Below, in pieces: positions 16,956 to 24,858 of a stretch of DNA of 64,000 bases. The notes below the pieces were generated by a model, which was not told the DNA's origin, ran no database searches, and worked only from the letters and a program-made list of their open reading frames with translations. Source of the stretch: Bradyrhizobium sp. WBAH42 (lineage in GTDB: Bacteria > Pseudomonadota > Alphaproteobacteria > Rhizobiales > Xanthobacteraceae); NCBI RefSeq assembly GCF_024585265.1, contig NZ_CP036533.1:5961001-6025000 (forward strand), given 5' to 3'. The position numbers and the translations under genes were made by a program. The number at the start of each line of letters is the position of its first letter. Within the stretch, counting starts at the first letter, position 1.

Positions 16956-17567
16956 TCAGGACGCCGGATATTCCGCACGACCGATGACGAGGTCGATTGC
17001 GGCCATCATCCAGAACTGGTGCGTGGTCTCGACAATGTTGTAGCTGCGGCTGTCGACCCAGAAATTGACGTCGCCGAGATTGCGCAGCGGATTGTCCGTG
17101 TGCATGCCCGACAACGTGATCACGTCGAGCTTCATCTTGCGCGCCTGCGCAACCGCGTTGAGGATGTTCTTCGAACGTCCCGACGAACTGATCGCGACGA
17201 GGCAATCGCCGGCGCGCGCATTCAGCCGCACGGCGTGGGCGATCCAGTCCTCGAACCCGTAATCGTTGGCAAGGCACGACATCATGCTCGCATCGCTGAA
17301 GCACAGTGCAGGCACCGACGCATTCTTCGCCAGATCGATCGCCAGATGCGAGGCGATCCCGGCCGATCCGCCGTTGCCGACGAAGATGACGCGGCCGCCC
17401 TGCTCGCGCGTGCGCAACCAGGACGCGCGTGTCGCGGAGATCCTTGCAAAAATACCGTCGTCGACCGCCGTCGCGCGATGCAGGCGCCCCACGTAATCGT
17501 CGAGGAAGGCTTTATGCTCGGGATCGACGGATTCGGCAGGCATGGGCTGGCGGCTCGATTGCAACAT
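16956..17567 (-). CDS. SIS-domain sugar phosphate isomerase, GmhA-like
   Basis: A 203-aa single SIS domain protein. 'GNGGSAGIASHLAIDL' near residues 65-80 and 'AISSSGRSKNIL' are the phosphosugar-binding loops. The arrangement is that of phosphoheptose isomerase GmhA, which turns sedoheptulose 7-phosphate into D-glycero-D-manno-heptose 7-phosphate. It is divergent from the epimerase at 17709 and shares an AT-rich control region with it. Start uncertain: ATG at 17567 or at 17543, neither with a clear ribosome site. The substrate could be another keto-sugar phosphate. Confidence 0.75.
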   Translation of the reverse strand: MLQSSRQPMPAESVDPEHKAFLDDYVGRLHRATAVDDGIFARISATRASWLRTREQGGRVIFVGNGGSAGIASHLAIDLAKNASVPALCFSDASMMSCLANDYGFEDWIAHAVRLNARAGDCLVAISSSGRSKNILNAVAQARKMKLDVITLSGMHTDNPLRNLGDVNFWVDSRSYNIVETTHQFWMMAAIDLVIGRAEYPAS

Positions 17568-17596
17568 CACGGGGTGATACCGGCTATTACCAAGGA

Positions 17597-17621
17597 TTGC
17601 AAAGGTATAATACTTGCAAAG
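17597..17621. promoter_or_regulatory. Divergent control region with a direct repeat around a TATAAT box
   Basis: Two copies of TTGCAAAG (17597-17604 and 17614-17621), 17 bases apart start to start, flank a perfect TATAAT at 17606-17611 on the plus strand. The same bases read GTATTATAC on the minus strand. It lies midway between the divergent starts at 17567 and 17709, so it could drive both halves of the glycan island. No good -35 was found at 16-18 bases for the plus strand. Confidence 0.45.
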
Positions 17622-17708
17622 TTTGCGAGCGGCTGATAGTCGGCTTTCGGGTTTCACTCAACATTGGCGGGCCTGTTTCGCTGGGCATTCGCGTCACGGA
17701 TGTTCCCC

Positions 17709-18722
17709 ATGAAATGCATCGTTACTGGCGGCGCCGGTTTCATTGGAAGTCACCTCGTCGATCGCCTGCTCGATGACGGCCACGAGGTCACCGCGCTCGA
17801 TAATTTCGTGATCGGACGCGCCGAAAACCTCGCCGCGCGCGCCGGTTCGAGCCAGTTGAAGGTCGTGCGGGCAGACGTCACCGATCTCGACGCGATCAAG
17901 CCGTATTTCCACGGGGTGGATTGGGTCTTCCATCTCGCCGCGCTGGCGGACATCGTTCCCTCGATCGAGTCGCCGATCCCCTATCACCGCGCCAATGTCG
18001 ATGGCACGGTCAACGTTCTCGAGGCGGCGCGGCACGCCGGCGCCCGCCGCTTCATCTATGCGGCTTCCTCCTCCTGCTACGGCATTCCGGATGTTTATCC
18101 CACGCCGGAGAGTGCCGAGATCCGGCCGATGTATCCCTATGCGCTCACCAAGAATCTCGGCGAGCAGTGCGTCATGCACTGGTGCCAGGTCTACAAGCTG
18201 CCCGCCGTGGCGCTGCGCCTGTTCAACGTGTTCGGACCGCGCCATCGCACCACCGGCACCTACGGTGCCGTGTTCGGCGTGTTCATGGCACAGAAGCTCG
18301 CTGGCAAGCCCTTCACGGTGGTCGGCGACGGCGAGCAGACGCGCGACTTCACCTTCGTCAGCGACGTCGCCGATGCCTTCGTGACCGCCGCCCGATCCGA
18401 CGTCTCGCACGAGATCTTCAATGTCGGCTCGGACAACACCTACAGCGTGAACCGCCTGGTCGAGCTCCTCGGCGGCGACAAGGTCCACATTCCCAAGCGT
18501 CCCGGCGAGCCCGACTGCACCTACGCCGACATCACCAAGATCAAGCGCGTCCTGAAATGGGCGCCGAAGGTGAAGTTCGAGGACGGCGTCGCGACGATGT
18601 TGAAATCGATGGACCAGTACAAGGACGCTCCGCTCTGGACGGTGGACAAGATCGCCGACGCCACCAAGGACTGGTTCAAATATCTCGGTGACGAGGTCCC
18701 CCCGCAGAAGGCAGGCCGTTGA
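17709..18722 (+). CDS. NAD-dependent nucleotide-sugar epimerase/dehydratase (extended SDR)
   Basis: A 337-aa extended short-chain dehydrogenase of the UDP-glucose 4-epimerase type. The N-terminal dinucleotide motif TGGAGFIGSHL is complete. The catalytic residues are a Ser in YAASSSCYG and YALTK (Tyr-xxx-Lys). A substrate-binding 'RLFNVFGPRH' follows. The frame extends upstream to 17664, but ATG 17709 begins right at MKCIVTGGAG as in the family. It is the first gene of the long plus-strand operon. In a heptose-type pathway it would epimerise or oxidise the NDP-sugar; the exact position cannot be read from sequence. Confidence 0.85.
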   Translation: MKCIVTGGAGFIGSHLVDRLLDDGHEVTALDNFVIGRAENLAARAGSSQLKVVRADVTDLDAIKPYFHGVDWVFHLAALADIVPSIESPIPYHRANVDGTVNVLEAARHAGARRFIYAASSSCYGIPDVYPTPESAEIRPMYPYALTKNLGEQCVMHWCQVYKLPAVALRLFNVFGPRHRTTGTYGAVFGVFMAQKLAGKPFTVVGDGEQTRDFTFVSDVADAFVTAARSDVSHEIFNVGSDNTYSVNRLVELLGGDKVHIPKRPGEPDCTYADITKIKRVLKWAPKVKFEDGVATMLKSMDQYKDAPLWTVDKIADATKDWFKYLGDEVPPQKAGR

Positions 18723-18809
18723 GCAGATTCGTTCACCCGCATATTTTGCCGCCAGCCAATCATTTCCGGGTCGGCCAACTGAGACCGACCGGCGCCTTGG
18801 GTCATTCAC

Positions 18810-20375
18810 ATGGGTAATGCTGCGACAGACAGGCCGGCCGGCCATCCGGCACCGCACGAGAAGATCAAGACGATCGAGGAGCTCGGCGAGATTGCGCGCA
18901 CCGCACAGGCAAAGGGCCTGACCGTCGCGCTCTGTCACGGCGTGTTCGATCTGGTGCATCTCGGCCACGTCCGGCACATCCTGGCAGCCCGCAACGAGGC
19001 CGACGTGGTCGTGGTGACCATCACCGCCGACCGTTACGTCAACAAGGGCCCGGGACGGCCGATCTTCCCGGAGAACATGCGCGCCGAGATGCTGGCCGCG
19101 CTCGGTACGGTCGACTGGGTCGGCATCAATCAGACCTCCAGCGCCGAGCCGGTCCTCGATACCGTGCGCCCCGACATCTACGTGAAGGGCTCGGACTACG
19201 AGAATCCCGAGGATGACGTGACCGGCAAGATCGCGGTGGAGCGCGAGGCCGTCGAGCGTCATGGCGGACGAATCGTTTTCACGCGCGACGTGACGTTCAG
19301 CTCCTCGTCGCTGCTGAACCGCTATTTCGACATCTACGATCCCCCCTTGCGCGACTACCTCCAGAAGGTGCGCGATGGCGGCGGCGCCGAACGCCTGCTG
19401 AAGCTGATCGACAAGATCCAGGACATGCACGTCGTGTTGGTCGGCGACACCATCATCGACGAATACCAGTACGTCACGGCGCTCGGGAAGGCCTCCAAGG
19501 AGAACATCGTCGCGACCCTGCTCAAGAATGGCGAGCAGTTTGCCGGTGGCGTCATTGCCGCCGCCAATCACGTCGCGAGCTTCTGCAAGTCGGTCGAGAT
19601 CGTCACGACGCTGGGCGGCAACGACTACCCCGAAGAGTTCATTCGGGCGCATGTCCGCCCGAACGTAAAGCTCACGCCGATCCGCGTTCAGGGCCGTCCG
19701 ACCACCCGCAAGCTGCGGTACGTCGAGATGGGCTATCTGCACAAGCTGTTCGAAGTCTACACGATGGACGACACGCCGCTCGACGAAGCCGCGCGCACGG
19801 AGATCGACCGCGTCACCGCCGAGCGCGTCCGCGGGGCGGACGTCGTCATCGTCACCGATTTCGGTCACGGCATGATCGCATCCAGCACGATCGACACCCT
19901 GATCGCGAATTCCAAGTTCCTGGCGGTCAACGCCCAGAGCAACAGCGGCAATCACGGCTACAACCTGATCACGAAGTATCCGCGGGCCGACTACGTCTGC
20001 ATCGACGCACCGGAAGCGCGCCTCGCCGCCACAGACAAGTTCAACGACATCGCATCGGTGATCGAGGGCGGCCTGCATCGCAAGATCGATTGCGACAACA
20101 TGATCATCACGCACGGCTCCTTCGGCTGCTACCCCTTCTCGTCGAAGACCGGCGTTGCGCGCGTCCCCGCCTTTACCAAGACCGTCGTCGACACCGTCGG
20201 CGCGGGCGACGCCTTCCTGACGATCACGGCGCCGCTGGTCGCGGCCGGCGGCAATATCGAGGACGTCGCCTTCATCGGCAACGCGGCGGGCGCGATCAAG
20301 GTCGGCATCGTCGGTCACCGCAACTCGGTCGAAAAGGCGCCGCTGGTCAAGTTCGTCACCGCGTTGTTGAAATAG
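18810..20375 (+). CDS. Nucleotidyltransferase-PfkB kinase fusion, HldE-like with reversed domain order
   Basis: A 521-aa two-domain protein. Residues about 35-175 form a cytidylyltransferase-like domain with HxGH (HLGH, 50-53). Residues about 185-521 form a PfkB/ribokinase-type sugar kinase with GAGD at 464-467. E. coli HldE has the kinase first and the nucleotidyltransferase second, so the order here is reversed. By homology the kinase would phosphorylate a sugar phosphate at C1 and the other domain would make an ADP- or CDP-sugar. The isomerase at 16956, the phosphatase at 21403 and the epimerases complete a heptose-like activation route. Start ATG 18810 has only a weak ribosome site. Confidence 0.85.
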   Translation: MGNAATDRPAGHPAPHEKIKTIEELGEIARTAQAKGLTVALCHGVFDLVHLGHVRHILAARNEADVVVVTITADRYVNKGPGRPIFPENMRAEMLAALGTVDWVGINQTSSAEPVLDTVRPDIYVKGSDYENPEDDVTGKIAVEREAVERHGGRIVFTRDVTFSSSSLLNRYFDIYDPPLRDYLQKVRDGGGAERLLKLIDKIQDMHVVLVGDTIIDEYQYVTALGKASKENIVATLLKNGEQFAGGVIAAANHVASFCKSVEIVTTLGGNDYPEEFIRAHVRPNVKLTPIRVQGRPTTRKLRYVEMGYLHKLFEVYTMDDTPLDEAARTEIDRVTAERVRGADVVIVTDFGHGMIASSTIDTLIANSKFLAVNAQSNSGNHGYNLITKYPRADYVCIDAPEARLAATDKFNDIASVIEGGLHRKIDCDNMIITHGSFGCYPFSSKTGVARVPAFTKTVVDTVGAGDAFLTITAPLVAAGGNIEDVAFIGNAAGAIKVGIVGHRNSVEKAPLVKFVTALLK

Positions 20376-20404
20376 CGCAAAAAGAAAAATCCCGGAGAGC
20401 GACA

Positions 20405-21406
20405 GTGATTGGTCAAAAATGGAATGTGATGGTCACCGGTGGCGCCGGCTATGTCGGCAGCGTGCTGGTCCCCCAGCTGCTTGCAGCGGGTCACAAGGTC
20501 ACCGTGCTCGACTTGTTCATGTATGGCGAGGACGTCTTCAACGCCGTTCGCGACAATCCGAACCTGCGCCTCATCAAGGGCGACATCCGCGATGAGGCCG
20601 CGATCAACGAGGCGCTGCGCGGCAACAACGCGGTGATTCACCTCGCCTGCATCTCCAACGATCCCTCGTTCGAGCTGGACCCGGGGCTCGGCAAGTCCAT
20701 CAACTACGACTGCTTCCGTCCGATGGTGCGCGCCGCGAAGAAGGCAGGCATCAAGCGCTTCATCTATGCCTCCTCATCGAGCGTCTACGGCATCAAGGAC
20801 GAGGCCGAGGTGACAGAGGAGCTGTCCTGCGAGCCGCTCACCGACTACTCCAAGTTCAAGGCGATGTGCGAGACCGATCTTGCCGACGAGGCCGCGTCGG
20901 GCTTCGTCACCTGCACGGTTCGTCCGGCCACCGTCTGCGGCTACGCTCCGCGGCAGCGGCTCGACGTCGTCGTCAACATCCTGACCAATCTCGCCGTCAA
21001 CACCGGCCGCATCCGCGTGTTCGGCGGAACGCAGAAGCGGCCCAATTTGCACATCCAGGACATGTCGGCGGCCTATCTGTTCCTGCTGCAGCAGGACGAT
21101 GCGAAGATCGACGGCAAGACCTACAACATCGGCTACGAAAACCACTCACTGATGAAGATCGCCGACATCGTCAAATCGGTGGTCGGAAACAATGTCGACG
21201 TGGCCGTCGAGCCGACCGACGATCTGCGCTCCTACCACGTGTCGTCGGAGAAGATCCGCCGCGAGCTCGGGTTTGCGCCGACGCATACGATCGAGCAGGC
21301 CGTGTCCGGCCTCGTCGACGCCTTCAAGGCGGGCCGCCTGCCGAACTCGCTCAACGATCCCAGGTATTTCAACATCAAGATGATGCAGAACATCAGCCTG
21401 AAGTGA
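20405..21406 (+). CDS. NAD-dependent epimerase/dehydratase (extended SDR)
   Basis: A 333-aa extended SDR found in many O-antigen clusters. It has VTGGAGYVGSVL at the N-terminus, 'HLACISNDPSFELDP' near the substrate site, the catalytic Ser in YASSSSVYG, and YSKFK (Tyr-xxx-Lys). The start is GTG 20405, supported by GGAGAG seven bases upstream; the frame is open further left inside the previous gene. The final codons overlap the next gene (GTGA). Confidence 0.85.
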   Translation: MIGQKWNVMVTGGAGYVGSVLVPQLLAAGHKVTVLDLFMYGEDVFNAVRDNPNLRLIKGDIRDEAAINEALRGNNAVIHLACISNDPSFELDPGLGKSINYDCFRPMVRAAKKAGIKRFIYASSSSVYGIKDEAEVTEELSCEPLTDYSKFKAMCETDLADEAASGFVTCTVRPATVCGYAPRQRLDVVVNILTNLAVNTGRIRVFGGTQKRPNLHIQDMSAAYLFLLQQDDAKIDGKTYNIGYENHSLMKIADIVKSVVGNNVDVAVEPTDDLRSYHVSSEKIRRELGFAPTHTIEQAVSGLVDAFKAGRLPNSLNDPRYFNIKMMQNISLK

Positions 21407-22023
21407 GCGGCGTGCGGATCGGCATCGATTTCGACAATACGATCATCTGCTACGACAAGGTCTTTGCCGCGGCCGCGCGCCAGCGCGGGCTGGTGCCGGA
21501 GGGCTGGGACGGGCTGAAGACCGACGTGCGGGACTATCTGCGCTCCGGCGCCGGCGGCGAGCTTGCCTGGCAGGGGCTGCAAGGCTTCGTCTACGGCAAG
21601 GGCATCGGCGGCGCCGAGATCTACCCTGGAGTGCGCGAGTTCCTTGTCGCGTGCCGCAAGGCCGGCGCGAGCGTCTATATCGTCAGCCACAAGACGCAGT
21701 TCGGCCATCAGGATCCCGATCGGGTCGACTTGCGCGAGGCTGCGCGCGGCTGGCTGAAGAGCGCGGGCCTCATCGACATCGCCGACGCGGCGATCTCGGC
21801 GGGCAATGTCTATTTCGAGGACACGCTCGCGGCCAAGGTCGAGCGGCTCGCAAGCCTGCAGCTCGACATCTTCATTGACGATCTCGTCGACGTTTTCGCG
21901 CAGCCGCATTTTCCGAAGACGACGCGATCGATCCTGTTCACGCAGGCGCGGCCGCCGCATCCCGCGCATTGCGAGCCGCTCGCGACCTGGGCCGATATCC
22001 ACCGCGGAGTGTTCACGGCATGA
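21403..22023 (+). CDS. HAD-like phosphatase
   Basis: A 206-aa haloacid-dehalogenase-fold protein. Motif I is DFDNTI (Asp nucleophile plus +2 Asp) at about residues 9-14, and a late 'IFIDDL' supplies the metal-binding acidic pair. It starts with GTG overlapping the previous stop as GTGA and ends by overlapping the next ATG as ATGA, so it is tightly coupled in the operon. In a heptose-type route this would be the GmhB role, removing the terminal phosphate of a sugar bisphosphate. That role is inferred from context only, as the protein is not closely GmhB-like. Confidence 0.72.
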   Translation: MSGVRIGIDFDNTIICYDKVFAAAARQRGLVPEGWDGLKTDVRDYLRSGAGGELAWQGLQGFVYGKGIGGAEIYPGVREFLVACRKAGASVYIVSHKTQFGHQDPDRVDLREAARGWLKSAGLIDIADAAISAGNVYFEDTLAAKVERLASLQLDIFIDDLVDVFAQPHFPKTTRSILFTQARPPHPAHCEPLATWADIHRGVFTA

Positions 22024-23057
22024 GCGAGCCGGACATCAGCGTACAGGATGCGGTCTCGATCGGCAGTCGTCTCGCCGGGGCGCAGGTCGCGGCCGCGCAA
22101 CCGGCGCGGTCCGGCGGCAACAACCGGGTGTTCCGGCTGGAGATGGCGAAAGGTCCGCCCCTCGCCCTCAAGCACTACCCGTCCGACGGACGTGATCGCC
22201 TGGGACAGGAATATGACGCGCTCACGTTTCTCTCGCGCCACGGCATCACGTCGACACCGCGGCCGGTCGCGAAGGATCCGGCGGCGTTCTGCGCGCTGTA
22301 TCAATGGTTCGACGGTGACGCCGCGGTCCTGCATCCCCGGCACGACGACGCCGACCAGCTGGCCGATTTCCTGATCGCGCTGCAAAGACTGCGCGATGCT
22401 GAAGGCGCGCAGACTTTGCGGAACGCATCGGCCAGCATCTTTTCGCCCGAGGCGGCCATCGCCCAGTACGAGCAACGCCTCGACGGCCTGCGGCGGGCCT
22501 CGGATGATGATCCGGACCTGCGTGCGTTCATGGACGGCAGCCTCGTTCCCACCACTGCCGTCGCAATCCGGCAACTCCGTAGGCGCTATGCGGAACTGAG
22601 CCTCGATCCCGCCGCGGACCTTGCGCCCGCTCATCGCGCATTAAGCCCGTCGGATTTCGGACTGCACAACGCGCTGCGCGCCGACGACGGCAAATTGCGC
22701 TTCATCGACTTCGAGTATTTCGGCTGGGACGACCCGGTCAAGCTCGTGTCCGACACCGCGATTCACCCCGGCAGCGGTCTGCCCGACGCCGACGCGAACC
22801 GATTGATCGAGCGGCTCTCCCAGGCCTTCGCGGTTGGGGATGACGCGTTTGCGATCCGTCTTGACGTACTGTATCCTGTGTTCGGGGCGATTTGGTGCCT
22901 GATTGTCCTGAATGCCTATTTGCCGGAAAGCCGCTCCCGGCGCGCCCTGGCTGCGCAAGGTGGCGATCTGACGGTCCGCCTTGCCGGCCAGCTCGACAAA
23001 GCCCGCCGGCTCCATCAAACGATTTGCCAACGTGATCCAGATCTCACCCCACGCTGA
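22020..23057 (+). CDS. Aminoglycoside-phosphotransferase-fold kinase (probable sugar kinase)
   Basis: A 345-aa protein of the APH/choline kinase fold. The catalytic loop reads SPSDFGLHN (209-217), with Asp212 and Asn217 conserved but the usual His-Gly before the Asp changed to Pro-Ser. The metal loop is DFE at 230-232. A Lys in 'LALKHY' near 51 and Glu64 in the next helix supply ATP binding. It overlaps the phosphatase by four bases. In a sugar cluster it most likely phosphorylates a sugar or a lipid-linked intermediate; it is not evidence for drug resistance. Confidence 0.7.
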   Translation: MSEPDISVQDAVSIGSRLAGAQVAAAQPARSGGNNRVFRLEMAKGPPLALKHYPSDGRDRLGQEYDALTFLSRHGITSTPRPVAKDPAAFCALYQWFDGDAAVLHPRHDDADQLADFLIALQRLRDAEGAQTLRNASASIFSPEAAIAQYEQRLDGLRRASDDDPDLRAFMDGSLVPTTAVAIRQLRRRYAELSLDPAADLAPAHRALSPSDFGLHNALRADDGKLRFIDFEYFGWDDPVKLVSDTAIHPGSGLPDADANRLIERLSQAFAVGDDAFAIRLDVLYPVFGAIWCLIVLNAYLPESRSRRALAAQGGDLTVRLAGQLDKARRLHQTICQRDPDLTPR

Positions 23058-23880
23058 AGCTGCTCTCACCTGCACGCTGGACGAGCGCAGCCTGTATTTG
23101 CGCCGCCTGGTCCTCGGTTCGGTCCGTTCCGCGGGACGCGGCCATGTCGGGCCTGCCCTGTCGCTGATCGAGATGGTCCGCGTGCTTTACGACGATGTGC
23201 TGCGGATCGACCCGCAGAACCCGGGCGATCCCGATCGCGACCGCGCCATCCTCAGCAAGGGACATGGTTGTCTGGCGCTCTACGCGCTATTGGCCGACCG
23301 CGGCTTCTTCCCGCTGGCGGAGCTGGAGGGCTTTTGCGGCTCCGACAGCATTTTGGGCGGGCATCCCGAATACGGCATGGTGCCCGGCGTCGAGGCCTCG
23401 ACCGGCGCACTCGGACACGGTCTGTCGATCGGCGTCGGCCTTGCGCTTGCCGCCCGCATGCGCGAGCGCAGCTACCGGACCTTCGTGCTGCTCGGCGACG
23501 GCGAGATCAACGAGGGATCGGTGTGGGAAGCTGCGATGGGCGCGGCCAAGCACGGCCTGGACAATCTGGTCGCGCTGATCGACTACAACAAGCTGCAGAG
23601 CTACGGCCCCACCGACTACGTGCTGCCGCTGGAGCCGCTCGCGGACAAATGGCGCAGCTTCGGCTTCGCAGTGCAGGAGGTCAACGGCCACGACGTCGGC
23701 GCGCTGCGCACGGTGCTGAAGCAGGTCCCGGCCGTGGCCGGCAAGCCTAGCGCCATCATCTGCCATACCGTCAAGGGCAAGGGTCTTCCGGCTGCGGAAT
23801 CCAATGCCGATTGGCATCACAAGAACAAGCTGACCGACAGCGAGCTCGACGCCATTCGCGTCGCCGTCGGCGATTTTTGA
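23032..23880 (+). CDS. Transketolase-like protein, N-terminal (TPP-binding) subunit
   Basis: A 282-aa protein equal to the N-terminal third-to-half of transketolase. His38 (GRGHVG), His78 (SKGHG) and His129 (GHGLS) are catalytic or substrate-binding positions. The TPP/metal motif is GDGEINEG (155-162) followed by Asn186. GTG 23032 is the likely start, overlapping the kinase gene by 26 bases. It works with the C-terminal subunit encoded next. Transketolases move a two-carbon ketol unit. In this cluster it may make a seven- or eight-carbon ketose phosphate or attach a two-carbon branch. Confidence 0.85.
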   Translation: MIQISPHAEAALTCTLDERSLYLRRLVLGSVRSAGRGHVGPALSLIEMVRVLYDDVLRIDPQNPGDPDRDRAILSKGHGCLALYALLADRGFFPLAELEGFCGSDSILGGHPEYGMVPGVEASTGALGHGLSIGVGLALAARMRERSYRTFVLLGDGEINEGSVWEAAMGAAKHGLDNLVALIDYNKLQSYGPTDYVLPLEPLADKWRSFGFAVQEVNGHDVGALRTVLKQVPAVAGKPSAIICHTVKGKGLPAAESNADWHHKNKLTDSELDAIRVAVGDF

Positions 23881-23890
23881 TCGGCTCCCC

Positions 23891-24850
23891 ATGCGCAACA
23901 CCGCGATGAACATGGTCCACAAGCTCGCCGCGCGCGACGAGCGTGTGCTCTACATCGGCTCCGATCCCGGTGCCGGCACGCTGCGCGCGATGAGCAAGGA
24001 GTTTCCCAAGCGCCATCTGATCGAGGGCATTTCGGAAGCGCATATCATCGGCATGTCGGCAGGTCTCGCGATGGAGGGCTTCGTGCCCTACGTCAACACC
24101 ATCGCGACCTTCCTCACCCGCCGCTGCTACGAGCAGGTGGCTGTCGATCTCTGCCTGCACAATCTGCCGGTGCGGCTGATCGCCAATGGCGGCGGCCTCG
24201 TCTACGCGCCGCTCGGTCCCACCCACCAGGCGATCGAGGACATCGCCATCATGCGGGCGCTGCCGAACATGACGGTGATCTGCCCGTGCGATGCCGATGA
24301 AGCCGCGCGCATGATGGAGCAGACGCTGGATTGGAAGGGTCCGATCTACATCCGGCTCGGCAAGGGCGGCGATGCCATCGTCTCCAAGGCCGAGCACGGT
24401 TTTGAGATCGGCAAGGCCATCCTGATGCGCCCGCAGGGCGACGTGCTCATGGTGACCACCGGCATCATGCTCCAGCGCGCCCTCGCTGCGGCCGACCTGC
24501 TGGCCGCGCAAGGCATTCGCGCCGGCATCCTGCACATGCATACCGTGAAACCGCTCGACACCGCAGCGCTGCTGCAGGCGATCCGCGGCACCAGGCTCTT
24601 GGTCACGGTGGAGGAGCACGTTCCCTCCGGCGGCCTCGGCAGCGCGGTCGCGGAGGCGCTGATCGACAAGCTCGGCTCCGGTTTCCCTGCGATGCTGCGG
24701 CTGTCGCTGCCGGACCGCTTCATGCACAATTACGGTTCGCAGGACTCGCTGCTGAAGAAGCACGGGCTCTCCGCCAGCGCCATCGCGACCTCGATCGAGC
24801 ATGCGCTCGCGGCGTCGCACACTTCCGCTCCTCAACTTCATTCCACCTGA
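23891..24850 (+). CDS. Transketolase-like protein, C-terminal subunit
   Basis: A 319-aa partner of the preceding gene, carrying the pyrimidine-binding and C-terminal domains. 'EGISEAHIIGMSAGLAMEG' contains the Glu that activates TPP, and 'YAPLGPTHQAIEDIA' is the typical transketolase segment with its His. Separate N and C subunits are normal in archaea and in some secondary-sugar pathways, in contrast to the single housekeeping enzyme. It starts 10 bases after the N subunit. Confidence 0.87.
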   Translation: MRNTAMNMVHKLAARDERVLYIGSDPGAGTLRAMSKEFPKRHLIEGISEAHIIGMSAGLAMEGFVPYVNTIATFLTRRCYEQVAVDLCLHNLPVRLIANGGGLVYAPLGPTHQAIEDIAIMRALPNMTVICPCDADEAARMMEQTLDWKGPIYIRLGKGGDAIVSKAEHGFEIGKAILMRPQGDVLMVTTGIMLQRALAAADLLAAQGIRAGILHMHTVKPLDTAALLQAIRGTRLLVTVEEHVPSGGLGSAVAEALIDKLGSGFPAMLRLSLPDRFMHNYGSQDSLLKKHGLSASAIATSIEHALAASHTSAPQLHST

Positions 24851-24858
24851 CGGGTCAC

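Noticed and set aside
17694..20318. An 874-codon minus-strand frame opposite the SDR and HldE-like genes
   Set aside because: Same shadow effect; it crosses the gap between two clear plus-strand genes and has the composition of reversed codons.
22020..23057. Aminoglycoside resistance kinase
   Set aside because: The fold is shared, but the gene overlaps sugar genes on both sides and its catalytic loop differs from resistance enzymes.
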